The notes beneath the pieces are model-generated. The model saw nothing but the letters and a program-made list of their open reading frames with translations, was not told the origin of the DNA and did no database searches. DNA of 64,000 nucleotides from Phoronis australis (lineage: Eukaryota > Phoronida > Phoronidae), in the NCBI GenBank assembly GCA_002633005.1, contig NMRA01000065.1:174420-238419 (forward strand), read 5' to 3'. The position numbers were made by a program, and so were the translations under genes. Of the stretch, positions 10,305 to 23,500 are shown in pieces. Positions within the stretch are counted from its first letter, which is position 1. Each line of letters starts with the position of its first letter.

Positions 10305-11140
10305 GAATGTGTTACAACACGACTGGTTAATAACGTACGTAATTTTTGACAATACATGGGCAAATCATAAAGCTGTGCTAAGTAGAAATCCATACGCCTT
10401 ACATTTTATCGTCTGCAAAACACTAAAACAACCAAATGCGCGCCAACCAAACAATGCCGGAATTCCGAGAAGGTGACAAGGTTATGACTGGCAAATCAGG
10501 TGTCGCAACTGTACGTACTTCCAGTCGGAAGGACATGCAGACAACTTAAACAGACCCATCTCGGCGTCAAATTCCATATCCACGTTCATTCAAACGGAGA
10601 CAAGCCCCACCTCAAGAAACACGGCGAGGCTGTCTAGCTGTGCTGTCTCAATGTTATTTCAGTGCTCACGTGCGGGGAAGCCTTGCTGACTGCATAGATT
10701 ATAGACAACTATAGTCAATGCTGACTGTTATTTATAAACATTTTAAAAGTCTTAATAGCGCAACTTCAAAGACTATTATAACTTGAATATTTGCTAGAAA
10801 GCTGAATGCAATTTACAATTGTTACGCTTGAAATAAAACTATTAACAAAAAGTAACTAAATTACTTTACACTGCGCAAGCTTGCTTTTACAAAAGTCACG
10901 TCATGTGAGTGCAAGTTTTAACACGTCGAGTTTTTACGGCAAAAAGATCGTTTTTGCTGTTCATGTGAGAAAACAAATCCTACAATCGTCTTAGAATGAT
11001 GACATGGGCAAGACATTGTGGAAATTTCGTCAAAATGCCGAGGCTTGCCGAGGGAGTTTGATGAAATTTCCAAGAGGCTTTGCCCATGTCATAAACCTCA
11101 GATTCGTGTAGGATTCTCTATTTATTTCAAATGACATACT
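10305..11140 (+). repeat. large dispersed repeat, copy 1 (other copy inverted at 46395-47170)
   Basis: The segment matches the reverse complement of about 46395-47170 along nearly all its length. Shared landmarks are ACACGACTGGTTAATAAC, TGCCGGAATTCCGAGAA, CAAACGGAGACAAGCCCCA and the terminal hairpin. It contains no reading frame of note. The right end is a long hairpin (10978-11113), which suggests a non-autonomous mobile element. The class is unknown. Confidence 0.7.
10978..11113. repeat. long hairpin at one end of the 10.3-kb repeat
   Basis: Inverted arms read TCCTACAATCGTCTTAGAAT and, reversed from the other side, TCCTACACGAATCTGAGG. They continue through GACATGGGCAA, GGAAATTTC and TGCCGAGG. 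A homologous hairpin lies at 46421-46556. Confidence 0.75.
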
Positions 11141-12372
11141 ATTTAATTTGAAAAGGCAGAGCTTGGATTGATTATTTGGTGTTTTGGCGTTTCATAATAG
11201 CGCGCGACATAATATTTCACAGTACTGTATGAACAATAGGCAAACCCGAGTGTAGACTTGAAGGAGCATGCCACCCAAAAAACAACCTAATTTGTATCAA
11301 TTTAGATCAAGTAGTTCTACTCCATAACTACACGTACGGTTGCGTTACCTGACACCTGACGGCAGACAGAGGTGTTGAAATTATCCAATGACGTCATCGG
11401 TTTCACACACAGTCTGTTCAGCAGTTCACAACACGGGTTACTGGTGTAAGCTTAGCGCTTGAAGTCATCGTTTAACACCAATAAATCATCAAACTTCGAT
11501 GTAAAACCCTTAAAAATACACCGAGTTCTTATAAAAACGTGTTGTTTTATTTCGCTCTTACGGATTTATTGGTATTTGGACACACCGTAGCCTACAAAGT
11601 TCGGCAGGCCAATAAGCTCGGTAGCAGGAGTTTGGGGTCTGTTCGGAGATAATTTCGAAGTATTTTTCGTGAGATACAGACAGGAGAACCTAGATCTGTG
11701 TTGTTTAGACTAACGATTTTTTGAGTTCTAAACACAAAACGCTAGTTATCCTGGCCAGTGGCTCGGAGCCCGATCAGGCCCGTCGCGGCCGGCCGGATTG
11801 ACTTGATATCCTGGCCAGTGGCTCGGAAACTGATCAGACATTACGAACATAAACCAGCCAAAGTTCAGTGGAAACTAAGCTTCGAGTCAAAAAATACTAT
11901 ACTTGTGAGCCAAAGTAATGTGCACGTGATTATGTTGGTGAATTAGCCACGAAACTGCAAATCTACTTACTCGTCGGGGGCCGCGAAATCACTCGGGTTC
12001 CGCTTTGGCCACAGCACCGTCAGGGCAGAAGTTGTATATTGACAATCATTATCATGTTGAGTAATGTAAACGTAAATAAAGATTCCCGTAACACCTGGCC
12101 ATGGGATGGAAATCGAGTTGTTTTACAACAGTTTCTGCCAGCAAACACTAAATTAGCATGAGCTCACACGGCCTCGGTGACCCGTTAATTAGTTTTATTG
12201 CACCTAAAGCCAGTAACGCAGTGATTTATTCATTACTGGCTTCTCAAATCATTTGCACTCACGAACACTCCAAAGGCATTACAAATTGCATCTAATGAGA
12301 CAGACTTTGTTTCAGTTGGTTAGGGTGAGAATAATTCATTTTGAAGCAGAACGCTCAGTAATAAACGCCAAC

Positions 12373-12550
12373 ATGGCAACTCGCAAGCCGGACTTAGGAC
12401 GAGCTAGAGCTCATCATTCCCGACTTCGCAGGTGGATCGTTAAGTTTGACAGGCTTTCAATTCGAACAGGAATACAGTGATGAAGAAACACTAGAGAGGC
12501 GCCGTGAACAAGCTCAGACAACGGAACGTATGGAGTTATTTGGTAAGCCG
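12373..12550 (+). pseudogene. relic of the acidic P2X7-domain-like gene, copy A
   Basis: Starting at MATRKP the DNA matches the copy B gene. A frameshift scrambles the acidic run before FEQEYSDEETLERRREQAQTTERM. That block corresponds to EPEYTEAEYTQAQ of the 4230 gene. The Cys-rich part is deleted. Confidence 0.55.
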
Positions 12551-12777
12551 GCATTCGTCACTGAGGCCACTGTCAACGTCTGCAGGCCACAGACACGGAG
12601 ATGTTTCACGGCCTCATACTTGCTATTTACAGCGTACATTTCATTCTTCACTACCATGAGCCACTTCCTAAGCATTTCGGACTCTCGGGGAATTAAAAAA
12701 AAAAAACGATATACCCGCTTTCCTCGCACCTGCTTAGTTCGGACAAGCGGGAACGATGCACCGCAATATAGTGGCAT
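12514..12777 (-). pseudogene. THAP-domain relic, copy A
   Basis: The block RESEMLRKWLMVVKNEMYAV, then YEAVKHLRVCG, is the second half of a THAP finger, equivalent to LRRTWLVRVKNAALPV and YRVCGKHF in the 5572 gene. The His of the C-x2-H pair is lost (CGLQT), and the protein then runs into the deletion junction. The first Cys pair is damaged. Confidence 0.65.
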
Positions 12778-12945
12778 TCACTCTGCATATAAACCACTGA
12801 CGTCGCTAGCGTTGTTTCTCAACTTCCTCACAGGTTAACGCGACACCTCTTGGCAAGGTAAGGTCGACCGCATGCGAGGCGATGTGGATATAGACCGATT
12901 AAGACGGCAAAAAGACTAAGTAAATCGGGTGGCATTCTCCTTTAA

Positions 12946-14193
12946 GGTGTAACTTAATTCAAACAACGATTTGAATTTATTAAAAAAAAGAGATTTCTTG
13001 TCTTAGATTGCTCAAATCGAATCCACTGAATTCACAATCCCACTCAACAACATAACATAATCCCAATCTAATGAAATGCAGCGGGGTGTGATGATCTTGA
13101 AATTATCGTGGTTTTGAGAAATTCAGCGTGACGCTGTTTCATATAAAATAGCAGAAATGAAATCGTGACCCCTCAGTTTTTCTCTTATTTCATAGACAAC
13201 GCGATGGCCGATAAAGTAATACATACAATACAAAATAACCCTGTAATGTTTTTGCAGAAGTTAAAACCTTAAAACTTGACTTAATCAAAAATCCCGAAAA
13301 ACCTATATGCATGCATGTACTTACACCGACGTAAAAATCGGTAAGACTGGGAAATCTAAATAAAGTCTATATAAAAAAGACATCGTGCAACGTTTTCATA
13401 GGAATTTCAAGTTGTTTATTTGGAAAAACTGATTCAGTTATCCCCACATTTTGATCAGATTTGTAGCAGGCAAAGACCAAAAACAAAACACGCACATTAA
13501 AAAAGCAACGAGGAATCAGAACTTAAAGGAGAAACGTCTCGTCTTATTTGATTCCCACACAACTTAACTTATTTCATAATAGCAGCAACAAAATATAATC
13601 TCCATTAGCAAGGTAAATCGTGAATTTGAAACTGGTGCGCTTTTGAGATCAAAATGCGCATTTTTCGGTGACAATGTACGAGTGAACTACCTCAGACGTC
13701 AATGATCTCCCAATTTTTAATTATTTCACAGAAAACACGAGGAACGTCAAAATAAAACACAAAAATTGTAACCTTCTGCAGTGTGCTAAAATTTGAAGTA
13801 CTTGAAATCCAGAAAGAACGACGTACGGAAATCAGTATACCCGGGTATTTATGGATTGACTTTCTTCTGTCAACACATTCACGAGGCACTTGTGCCAAAA
13901 ACTCTTCATTAATGGCACGGAGACAGTGAATACTATTTCATCGTTCCAACCTCAACAACCAATTTCTTCAGTGATTGTCGTTTAGATTGGACACTTTAGT
14001 ACATGCAAGTCCCGAACTTACTCGCAATGCCCTCACCTTTCACTTGCGTGATTTTGCGTGGTCTTGCGTGATCTTTCTTTTTCGCGTGATGCACGTAGGC
14101 CTACTGCGTGGCACCAATGTGCTACTGTACATGTATAACGTTATACATATAGCTCATTGGTGACACTAAATATTAATCTGTCGCTGCAGTCTC
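12946..14193. other. no gene recognised; upstream region of the SLC49A4-like gene
   Basis: AT-rich, with no convincing frame. TCGCTGCAG ending at 14189 is a good splice acceptor just before the start codon, so part of a 5' untranslated exon may lie here or further upstream. I cannot place a promoter. Confidence 0.35.
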
Positions 14194-14572
14194 ATGTCAG
14201 ATAACGACCCACTCAATTCACTGTCCAACATGGCCTCACGCGACAAGTCGCCTCTGGTGCCCCATCAGTCAACGATATTATGTGAAGAAGAAGGACGGAA
14301 CAATAGCATCAACGCAGCTTCCAACGATATCAGTAGCCAAAGAACTGACGACGAGGAAACAGGCGTATATAAAAGAAGATGGTATATGTTATTTCTTTTT
14401 CTTTTGATGGGGTCACTGCAGGTAATCGTCTGGAATACGTGGGGTCCTATTGAGGAAGCAGCAAAGCTGGCGTTCAAATGGACCTCGTATGATCTGTTCA
14501 TGATGCCGAACTGGGGAAATATTGCCTATATGATTACGATGGTGCCTGCCTCGTGGCTGATGGATGTGAAAG
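14194..14572 (+). CDS. SLC49A4: SLC49A4-like exon 1 (coding)
   Basis: Starts MSDNDPLNSLS with a polar N-terminus of about 62 residues. TM1 follows (WYMLFLFLLMGSLQVIVW), then NTWGPIEEAA and TM2 to WLMDVK. It ends in phase 1 before GTACTGAG. Confidence 0.9.
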
Positions 14573-17500
14573 GTACTGAGTAATACATAGAATTGATTTG
14601 CTCTGTCAAAGCCCAACCTGTAATTTCTACTCGGACTCAAATTTAGTCTTTGTGAAAATTTATACAACCTGTTCTGTGATCTAAAGATAACCCACATTTT
14701 ATGCCCGAATGAAGTGATTTTGATAAATGAGCGCATGACATCTTGTCAAAGTAGGCGCTACCGACCATAAGATTCAACTTGCACAAATCTACTCGATTTC
14801 AAACTCCATTTGTGAGATTGATTCTTGAATTATGTGGATAAAACATTGGATAACTTATTTGTCTTCCTCAACTGTTTCTGCTGAAATCAAATAACCAAAT
14901 GTTGAGGTCATGCTAAAGCATAACAGAAAATATCGAAACTTGATCGATGTGGTTTGTGCTGATAAGTGTCCAGCTGACTACAGAATTTATGTCGCAGAAT
15001 CCGAATTCGAACTAAAATTGTCGAGGTTGAAATCTAGATTAGACATTAAATCTGGGAGCATTCAAGTGCCAATAGAGATGATGTAGATCTAGTTAGCCGC
15101 TTAATTTGCTCGACCGCGTATATAATGATACCCTCAACATATAATCACTAACGGCTTATCTTGATTTCCTACTGAAGCAAAACAAAAATTATCAAAACAT
15201 TTCAGATTTTGAGTTCGAGTTCTTTTGGTTCCGGTCCAGGGCTCTTTTGAACTTCACCTATTTCCTCCGTCACTAACAGACATTTATCGTGTGCCAAAAT
15301 TTTACACTCTATCCAATTAAGTGTTTGGGTACGCATGTGGATATATGCTAGCCGCACCTATTATAATGTTGAACGTGCCTTTAGTCTAGACGCATTTCTG
15401 GAAAATGTGCATGTTAGAGGCATTTTTTAGTAAAAGTGGCGAACCTGTCTTTTTAGCATAATTATGGTATGCTGATTTCGATTATGCCTGTTCCATCTGT
15501 GACCATCTAATTTGCATAAACAAAATGACCGCCAAACCAACAAGATAAGAAACATTCGTAAGACCAGGAGTACAATATGTGACGTCTAATTAGGAAATTT
15601 TTGCTTCAAAAACATAATATAAGTGTGTTTAGATCACTTAAATTTAAGAGCATATTAAAGAACGTCATTAAATTCCCCAATTATGCTAATTAGCTTCCGC
15701 CATTACCAAAAAATTCAAATTTCGGTGTAACTTTATCAATTTGCAGGCAAACATGACAACTAAGGTGTAGAAAAATCATTATGACACATATGAAGCTTTT
15801 TATTTCATCTTCACTAAGTTACAAATGCTCATTAATAAAGTCTGAAAATTAAATTAGAAATCATAATTATCAATGCTTTTTTGCGAACATCTTACTATTT
15901 AGATAAGACATAAAAGTATTGTAAACATAACAACATGACTTTTAAATACTGTTGCAAAGAAATGCATGGCCATATCGTCCCATTTTGGACAGGAACATAC
16001 CGTACTCAGAGTCGACCAAGCACTCTGCTGCAGATTAATGGAGCTTACGTGGTCGGTCCCAGAATACCAAAATATGTTAATACAGTACCTCGTTAATGGT
16101 TCTTCACTATCAATGAAATTTATCAAGGCCATAGAAGATCACATGAGTGATTCCGGAATAGCTGAGGTGTGTATAGAGAGTGCAGTACTTGGTCGAGACC
16201 TATGGAACTGGTCCTCAGTGGAAAGTCGTACAGCAAAGCTACAGTATGAGGGCACACAAACTGTCTTTTCAAGCTCTGTGGCATCTCCTGCATGTGCCAA
16301 GCCTTCTCTCGTTTATTGCAGAAGCGACTGTCATGCTTGTATTACCAGTATGTCTGCAGATGATGATCCACAGAAAATTTCGGAGTTTTTAACATTTCTT
16401 TAATTAGGATAAGTTCAGGAAACTCCTGGGAATTTTGTCAACAGTAGTTCTGATTATGTGAATTTCAGCTTCTGGTGGAGTTACATGTACATGGTTCCAG
16501 TATTGTTAAAGTACACATGCTCTCTACGGGATGGTATTTTGGAACTGCATCTCTATTCATTTACGCTCGTGCTGCCTCACCGAATTATGCCCGAGTGGGG
16601 CGCGGTCTTTTTAGCGGAGATACATCAGCTTCCACAGTCTGTTTGGTCAGAGTTTCAAGCAGGAAATTTTGTAGTCAAGTGATCTCCTCATATGGTCTGT
16701 CAGGAAGATTCTGACCAGTGGGTAAATGGGGCAGGCAAAAAGGACGTGGTATCATCGGTAATACCAAAACCTTGTCAGCTCTATGGAGGTGGACACTCTC
16801 ATTTAATCTGAAATCTCATATAGCTGAACAAACTTACTGCTGTGGGAGTACATAGTTTCATAACGAAGCCACGAGGCAACTGTTGAGAGTTCCCTTCTTT
16901 ACGCATTCCATGGATTGAAGGTCTTCTCGTCCGCAAAGCCTTAGCTGCTACAAAGCCTTGCAACAAAAGACCTAGCAACAGCACTAATCCAAGAGTCACT
17001 TTTACATGCCAAGGAACTTGGACACGAACAAACTAAGAAATTTGTTCGAGACCGATTATCACTGAGCAATGCGATAATTCAGACATGTCAATTCACGCGC
17101 CTATGCGCAAAAATAATGCCCCAACATTTGCCAACTTACATGATGTGGTGAAACAATCCAAAGACAAAGACAAGAAAATAGTTCTTAAGGCAGAGAGAGA
17201 TATACTTCGCTGCCTAGCTACGGCTTATGAGGTGGGTCGGCCAGTTGATTTGCCGTCTGTGCTCAAACGCGAGCTTCTTCCCGTCCATGTTTTCTTACAG
17301 AAACGAGTGGCACATTGCGCACTGGAGATAAATCTTCACTTGCCGAAGTATTAATAGTTAACACATCGACTGTCCTAAAAGAATTCAACTTCATGGCTCG
17401 CCCGCTTGCCTCATTTTTGATGGCGAAGCATTGCTGGTAGCTCTTGGGAAGCTTGATGGTGATGTGACCTTCGAGAACCTGACTGATTCATTCATGAAAA

Positions 17501-20500
17501 CAGTGCTAAACACAGGATTTCGATATCATAAAATTGACATTGTATTTGACAGATACAGACAAGAAACTGTGACATACACAACAGGAAAACAGCTTAGTAA
17601 AGGAATACAGAAAATCAGGTGATTTTTGGAAGGCCGTGGTGTATCTCTTCCTCAAAACTGGTCAAATTTACGGGCACTGGCTGAGAATAAAGAAGACCTA
17701 GCACATTTCTTGTCAGAGGAATTGTGTTTGTAAACGCCTGAAGATAAAGAGTTTATGGTTGCAGGAGGGTTCAAAGATGAGCTGGAGGTAAATTAAATCA
17801 TCTAAGGATATGACTGATTTGAGGACTCTGAAATCCACACATGAAGAAGCAGATCCAAGACTGGTACTGCATGCTCTCCACAGTCAGTCGTATTTCCAGG
17901 GACACCCGATGTTCTATTGTTTCTGGTATCGCACTTCCAACAAATGCAAAGTGGGCATATCTGTATGTCAGGCACATCAAAGAAATGACTATATATACCT
18001 ATTGAAGCACTTTTCAACAAACTACTAAGAGACTCAGCAACATCCTTGTTTGCTTTTCATGCCGTGACCGGGTTTGGCACCAACTCGTACTTTGCCAATC
18101 ATCATGGAAGGTGTTCCTAGAGTATCACAGATTGCTTAAGAACCCATGCATTGGTGAAATCACTGAGCAAATTACGATGGCTTCAGAAGTATTTGACTGC
18201 AGAATATACAACACGACCTGTAGATGTAGCACGCCATTTACTATTCTCCAAGCCCGTGAACCCAGAAATCCTTCCCCCTCACCCATAATGCCCGCTGTTT
18301 CCATCTGATGAGAGTGCACTATCAGGTCAAGGTATGGCGAAATGATCATTGTTCCATACCTGAGCTCCCAGCACCCTCTGATATGGGAGGAACACACACA
18401 AACTTATGCTTGCAGCCCATACTGATGACACAGAGTTCTATCCCAGACAGCTTCCTAGAGATGGTATTGTGTGCATGCCAGAAACAACGCAACAGCAGAC
18501 AATGCATATCATTATGCTCATGCCAGCAGCACATTCCTTGTATGCAAACAGTTTGATTTGCCTGGTTTAGGCATGTTAAAAAGTACCAAAAATTGAATGC
18601 TAAAACTGTGTTCAGCAGGCCTGAAAATAATTCATGCAACTGAGAGTTTAATGTCTTCAATAACAATAACTATATTAATTTTTTATGAATGTCTTTAGCA
18701 TGTTTGTTGACCATGATAATATAAGTATAAACAACTCATTTTTCAAGTTAGCCTGCAGGAACACAAACTTAAGACGCAAATTACATTGCATGGTAATGGC
18801 GGCACCTAATTTGCATAATTAGTTTTCAGAATTGCCTTGTTTAGTATTCATAAGTGATGTATTGCTCAAGAAGTATTTATTAGAAGTGTGCAGGTGAGAC
18901 ATTTCACCATTTTGAATGGTATATGGTGATTTCTATTGCAAAAATACATCTGAACTTGACAATTTGGCCGCCATTTTGTTTATGCAAATTAGATGGTTAA
19001 AAATGCAAAATTCGGCTTGGGAACAGGGTTAGTTGAATTCACCATACCTTGATTGTGTGAAAAAGTCTTGTTCCCAACTTTTACTAAAAATGCTTCTAGA
19101 ACCTTATACAGGGCTCTTTTCAGGAAATGCGTCTAGACTATTATGGAATGGATTCTTGAAACGAACAACGATTTGTTATTCAATCGATTGCATTTTCCAG
19201 GCTTGCGGTGGTCAGGTGTTCTCTGCACCCTGTTGTTGGCATTATCCGCTGGACTGCGTTGTATTCCAGTCGACGGAAGATCTGAAGCATTTCTGTGGTA
19301 AACCGATTATATTGCGAACTCGATTTAATCGTATCAGTTATTGGTATTAATCAGATATCTGTGCAGTCATTTTAATCATGTATTGTTGCCTATTATGTTC
19401 TAATTCCTTGAAAGACATTCGCGAGTGAAAGCAATAGTGCTTGTAATGCGCGGTTATATCTCGCAAAGACTTGCGTGATGTCACATATCTTGCTCTATGT
19501 AAGGCAGACCGGATTTTGTTCAATAACTTGTATTCTGTGATCCCTTGCCTGACGTAATAAGTAATGCAGTACGGTAGAAATTGATGCAACGGATGAATGC
19601 TCATTTGTTTTTATATTACCAGTCTTTTAGTCTTTTTCAAACTCACCGCAACCACACGTTTACCTTTAACACAAGGCCTGCGCTTTCTTTGCTGAGCCAT
19701 CCGATCAGTTCTTAGTGACGACTTGCGACTTACGGACCAATCGGACATCTTAGCCTGTTGACCTGGCAGAACCAGCAAAGGGAATCATGTGGAACCATTG
19801 GTTTCCTTTCACATGAGCATGCATTCGTGAAAGGCCATAGTTTTCGGTGTTATAATGTTCATTTTAAATTCATAAATGTTTGTTGCTGCACTGTTTGTAA
19901 ACGTGAAACTTAGATCAAGTAAAAATTAGGTTGATAATCAAATGTTGCACACCAATTCCAAAATAGATCGCATAATTTACTATTTGTGCGAAAAATAAAG
20001 TCTAAAGACACACTCCCTGAAACGTTTGATATATTCACTTTGTAAAATCAAACGTCTTAAAGTTCCTGAAACCTCGACACAAAAAGTCAGCCCCTGTGTA
20101 ATTCGAGGTGCTAAGTTTTCCTAAGGAGGAGTTTTAATTGAGAATTAAATTTTCTTACTTTAAAGAGACATTACCTCTTATACTACAGAAATGCGAATTT
20201 GCGGATTGTTGTTGGATGACGTAGCTTTTTGAAGTTATCAGCTTTGAACAGAACTTGAAAACAACACAATCCGTTGTTTTAAGATTTTATTACAAAATAA
20301 CGAATTCTCACCGTTGTCTGCCAGACATTTTCTGGAATCAAGTCAGGTTTCTTTGCCATGTAAAACGCTTAAACTACAGTGCTACATGTACATATATTTA
20401 ACGCATCAGATTTGGCTTACCGGAAGAGAATTTGGTTCTAGCGGAGTTAGTGGGTGGAGTTTCGCCACTGCTAATTTATGTAAAATTACTTTTCTTGCCG

Positions 20501-23500
20501 GGTGTCCATTCAATGTATTGAGAAATATTACTATTTTATATAAAAGTGTATTTTTCATCATTCGCCAGTGCTTAATTTATTGATCTCAGGCGTCAATCTG
20601 TAACATGATATGGTGAATATATAATACACTCGTTGATCTGTAACCTACTTACATTTATCGTTGCAACACGTCTGCGAAATGCCTATGCATACATGTATTA
20701 CTAGTGCAGGAATACCTTGCATCAAACCAAATTGACCATAAAAGGTTGATCTAAATGAAAGTTTTTGGTCGAATTTTTAAGTTCCCTTCTTATGGATGAA
20801 ATTAATTACACAATGGTCTTCCTCCTGGGCGTGTTCAAAATGGTGACTTTTGGGAGATGTAATTTTGCACGTAAGGCGTCATTTTGGACGAGTGAAATTA
20901 AAACTTCTGACTTTCAAATTGACACGCTGCAATTGGTACATAGTTTTAGTTTATTTCAGGCTATAGTGATTTCAGAGTTTATAAACCCGTCTCATCATTT
21001 TTAGGATAGTCTATATTGCCCAAATTATAAATGGCGTGGCTGGTACCTTTCCACTGGCAGGACCTGCATTATTCTCATCCACATGGTTTCCTCAGAACCA
21101 ACGCGCTACTTCGACAGCGCTAGCGGTCGCCGCACCTACGTTTGGTGCTGGGATGTCTTTTATTTTAGGTGAGAAATATGCTCCAAATTTGAATGTTAAT
21201 CTCACTGTACTGCGAACACCATCATGAGCATTGTGAACGTAAACCTCACTGTCCATTCTTTACTTGGGGTTATCCTTTAGCCGGTAGGTTTGTGCAATTT
21301 ACCATAAGGCATTGGCTTTACAGGGTGTGCCATCCAGTATCATGAAAATATGGACCGATCCCGAGGGTGACGTCAGGTCACATGGACCAGTGTTGCCCGA
21401 TGCCGCAGGCCTTGGAAACAATGCCCCCTGTCGCCTATGTGACCTGATATGCTCGAAGGGTCAATCTAACCTGTATTACCTCTGGTGGTCTTTTCCACTG
21501 GATTTTCCCTTACGTAGGTGATTGGCGTGTTCTTACCTCTTTTGATGAGTTGTCATCGTCTGCTCGCTTTGTTCATAGAGTAAGAGAGTTTCAGACTGCT
21601 GGCCGCAACTCCAGACTATTTCATCTTGTGGCTAAATATGTCTCGAAGAGAATGATACTCGAAAATTGCCCGCATATTAAGCTGCGCATTTTTGTTCAAA
21701 AACATATTTTGATTTAACATCACTGAGGTACAGGTGGACATAACCTGCTTCTTTAGGCAATCACCAGTTCTGAAATTAAGAAGATGCAGTTATGGGTCGT
21801 GCTACGGGAAATCATTACATAGATCTATACATTTCAAATCTCAAAATTATGTGGCCAGATTTGGGCAAAAATCAGTGATTGTTTGAAGAATGTCGTTCTA
21901 TAGAACAGAAATCATGGCAGTAGTTTCTTTGTAATTAGTAATTACACGATCTAATCTGGTCTCTGGCTGCACTGTCATAAACCCTATGCGGCAACTACTA
22001 ATTGTTGTCATTAACAAATTGATTGAATAAAAATAGAACTTATAATCGAGGAAATCTTCAGCTTTCTAGTTCTGTCGATATCCAATACCAACAATTCAAG
22101 CTTCAGCGGATACCAAAATACATCAAAATTTAAACTTAAGAGTGTTACTTGCAGTTGTTTTCACAACAGAGATTTTTTGTGAGTATAGTAAGGGCATACG
22201 TTCTGCTGCTAAATAGTCGTTACTGAATTGACTGGTTAAAATCTGCTTCAAACCCATGTTTTTTATTTCAGGCCCCTTAATGATTCGGGATATCAATAAA
22301 AAGCCGTATGATAATGAGACAAGGTAAGTACTCGTTGCTCAATACAACGCGCACCCACAGTCGCCTTCAGTCTAATGCTGCTAGTACGTATTACACTAAT
22401 ACCTGTCCTAATACCTGTGCGCTTCCATTTCCTTCGCCCCATCACAGGTATTTAACTAGCATAAATACATGTATAATGAGAATAAGCAGTTGACTAGAAC
22501 TGCTGATTTAGAGAATTATTCAGAGCTCAATTTGCAACTGACCGGCATGCAAACTTCACTTTGTGTGTGCGCGTGCATATCTATGTGTCTCTGTGTTGTG
22601 CGTGCGTTTCTGTGTGTGTGCGTGTTTGCGTATGTGCGTGCGTGCATGCATGTATGTATATGTATGTATATTTTAGTATGTTGTTTTTTCAGCGTCACTA
22701 CGACAACTACGTCCACTCATGAAGCACTTGGTAAGATTTGTTTTTCAAAACAATTCTCATTAAACGTGAGTTCCTGAAACTGGAAGTGGTGTTGCGCGTG
22801 TATTTAAAACGACACTTAGCCTAATGTTTACCAGCATTGTTTTGTGTCATTTAAAAGCTGTCATTGGTGGCTAAAATTCATTGACAGAAAGCAGTGCATT
22901 GTTACCTTATCCAACCCTCAGTAGTTTGGAACAATTTAAAAGCTCCTTACAAATTTCGTTAAAGTAGCTAGCGTGAAAAGCGAACTGGGAGACTTACCGG
23001 CTGCGGGAAAAACAACTAGACCTACATATTTCACTTAGCGAATACTTTTGCTGAAGAATGCCTTTCTTCTCATGTCAGATTATAATTATACTATAGCGGG
23101 TGACAGAACCACTTCGATGTAACAATACAATTATCATTTTAGCATTATTTCTACAATGCACTGTTGGTTTCGCAAAACTGTTGACATCATTACGAACAGT
23201 TGGCAAGCTGATTCATTCGGTCCTGTTAATTACAGGTGCTGTAAACACGCCTCGTGGCAATAACTAGCTTCCGATTTAGGCTAACAACTGTTTCAAAAAA
23301 TGGCCTACTTTGTACCTTACCTAGATTAGAAGGGACCACGATACGGACTTCAGATCATGCACAACGTTTTCCTGAGTAACTGGACGTGACCAACTGTTGA
23401 CCCTGGTGTCAAGCGATCCCAAATTAATATATTTTCCCTAACCTAGGCATCATTTCCACTGCTAGTAATGAAAAAGGTGTAACCATCTGCATGAATCTGT

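Larger units (their letters stand above)
11262..12941. mobile_element. TTAA-flanked THAP element, copy A
   Basis: Short inverted ends (AAGGAGCATGCCACCC at left; AAAGGAGAATGCCACCC reversed at right) are flanked by TTGA (11258-11261, a changed TTAA) and TTAA (12942-12945). It is homologous over its whole length to copy B (24220-25858), which lies in the opposite orientation. The first 1.1 kb is non-coding and includes a direct repeat of ATCCTGGCCAGTGGCTCGGA about 60 bp apart (about 11748 and 11808). The last 570 bp carries remains of two convergent genes. Copies A and B appear to share the same internal deletion, so they form one non-autonomous subfamily. Confidence 0.8.

Noticed and set aside
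22516-22716. Thr/His-rich minus-strand protein
   Set aside because: It is the translation of a TG-rich microsatellite.
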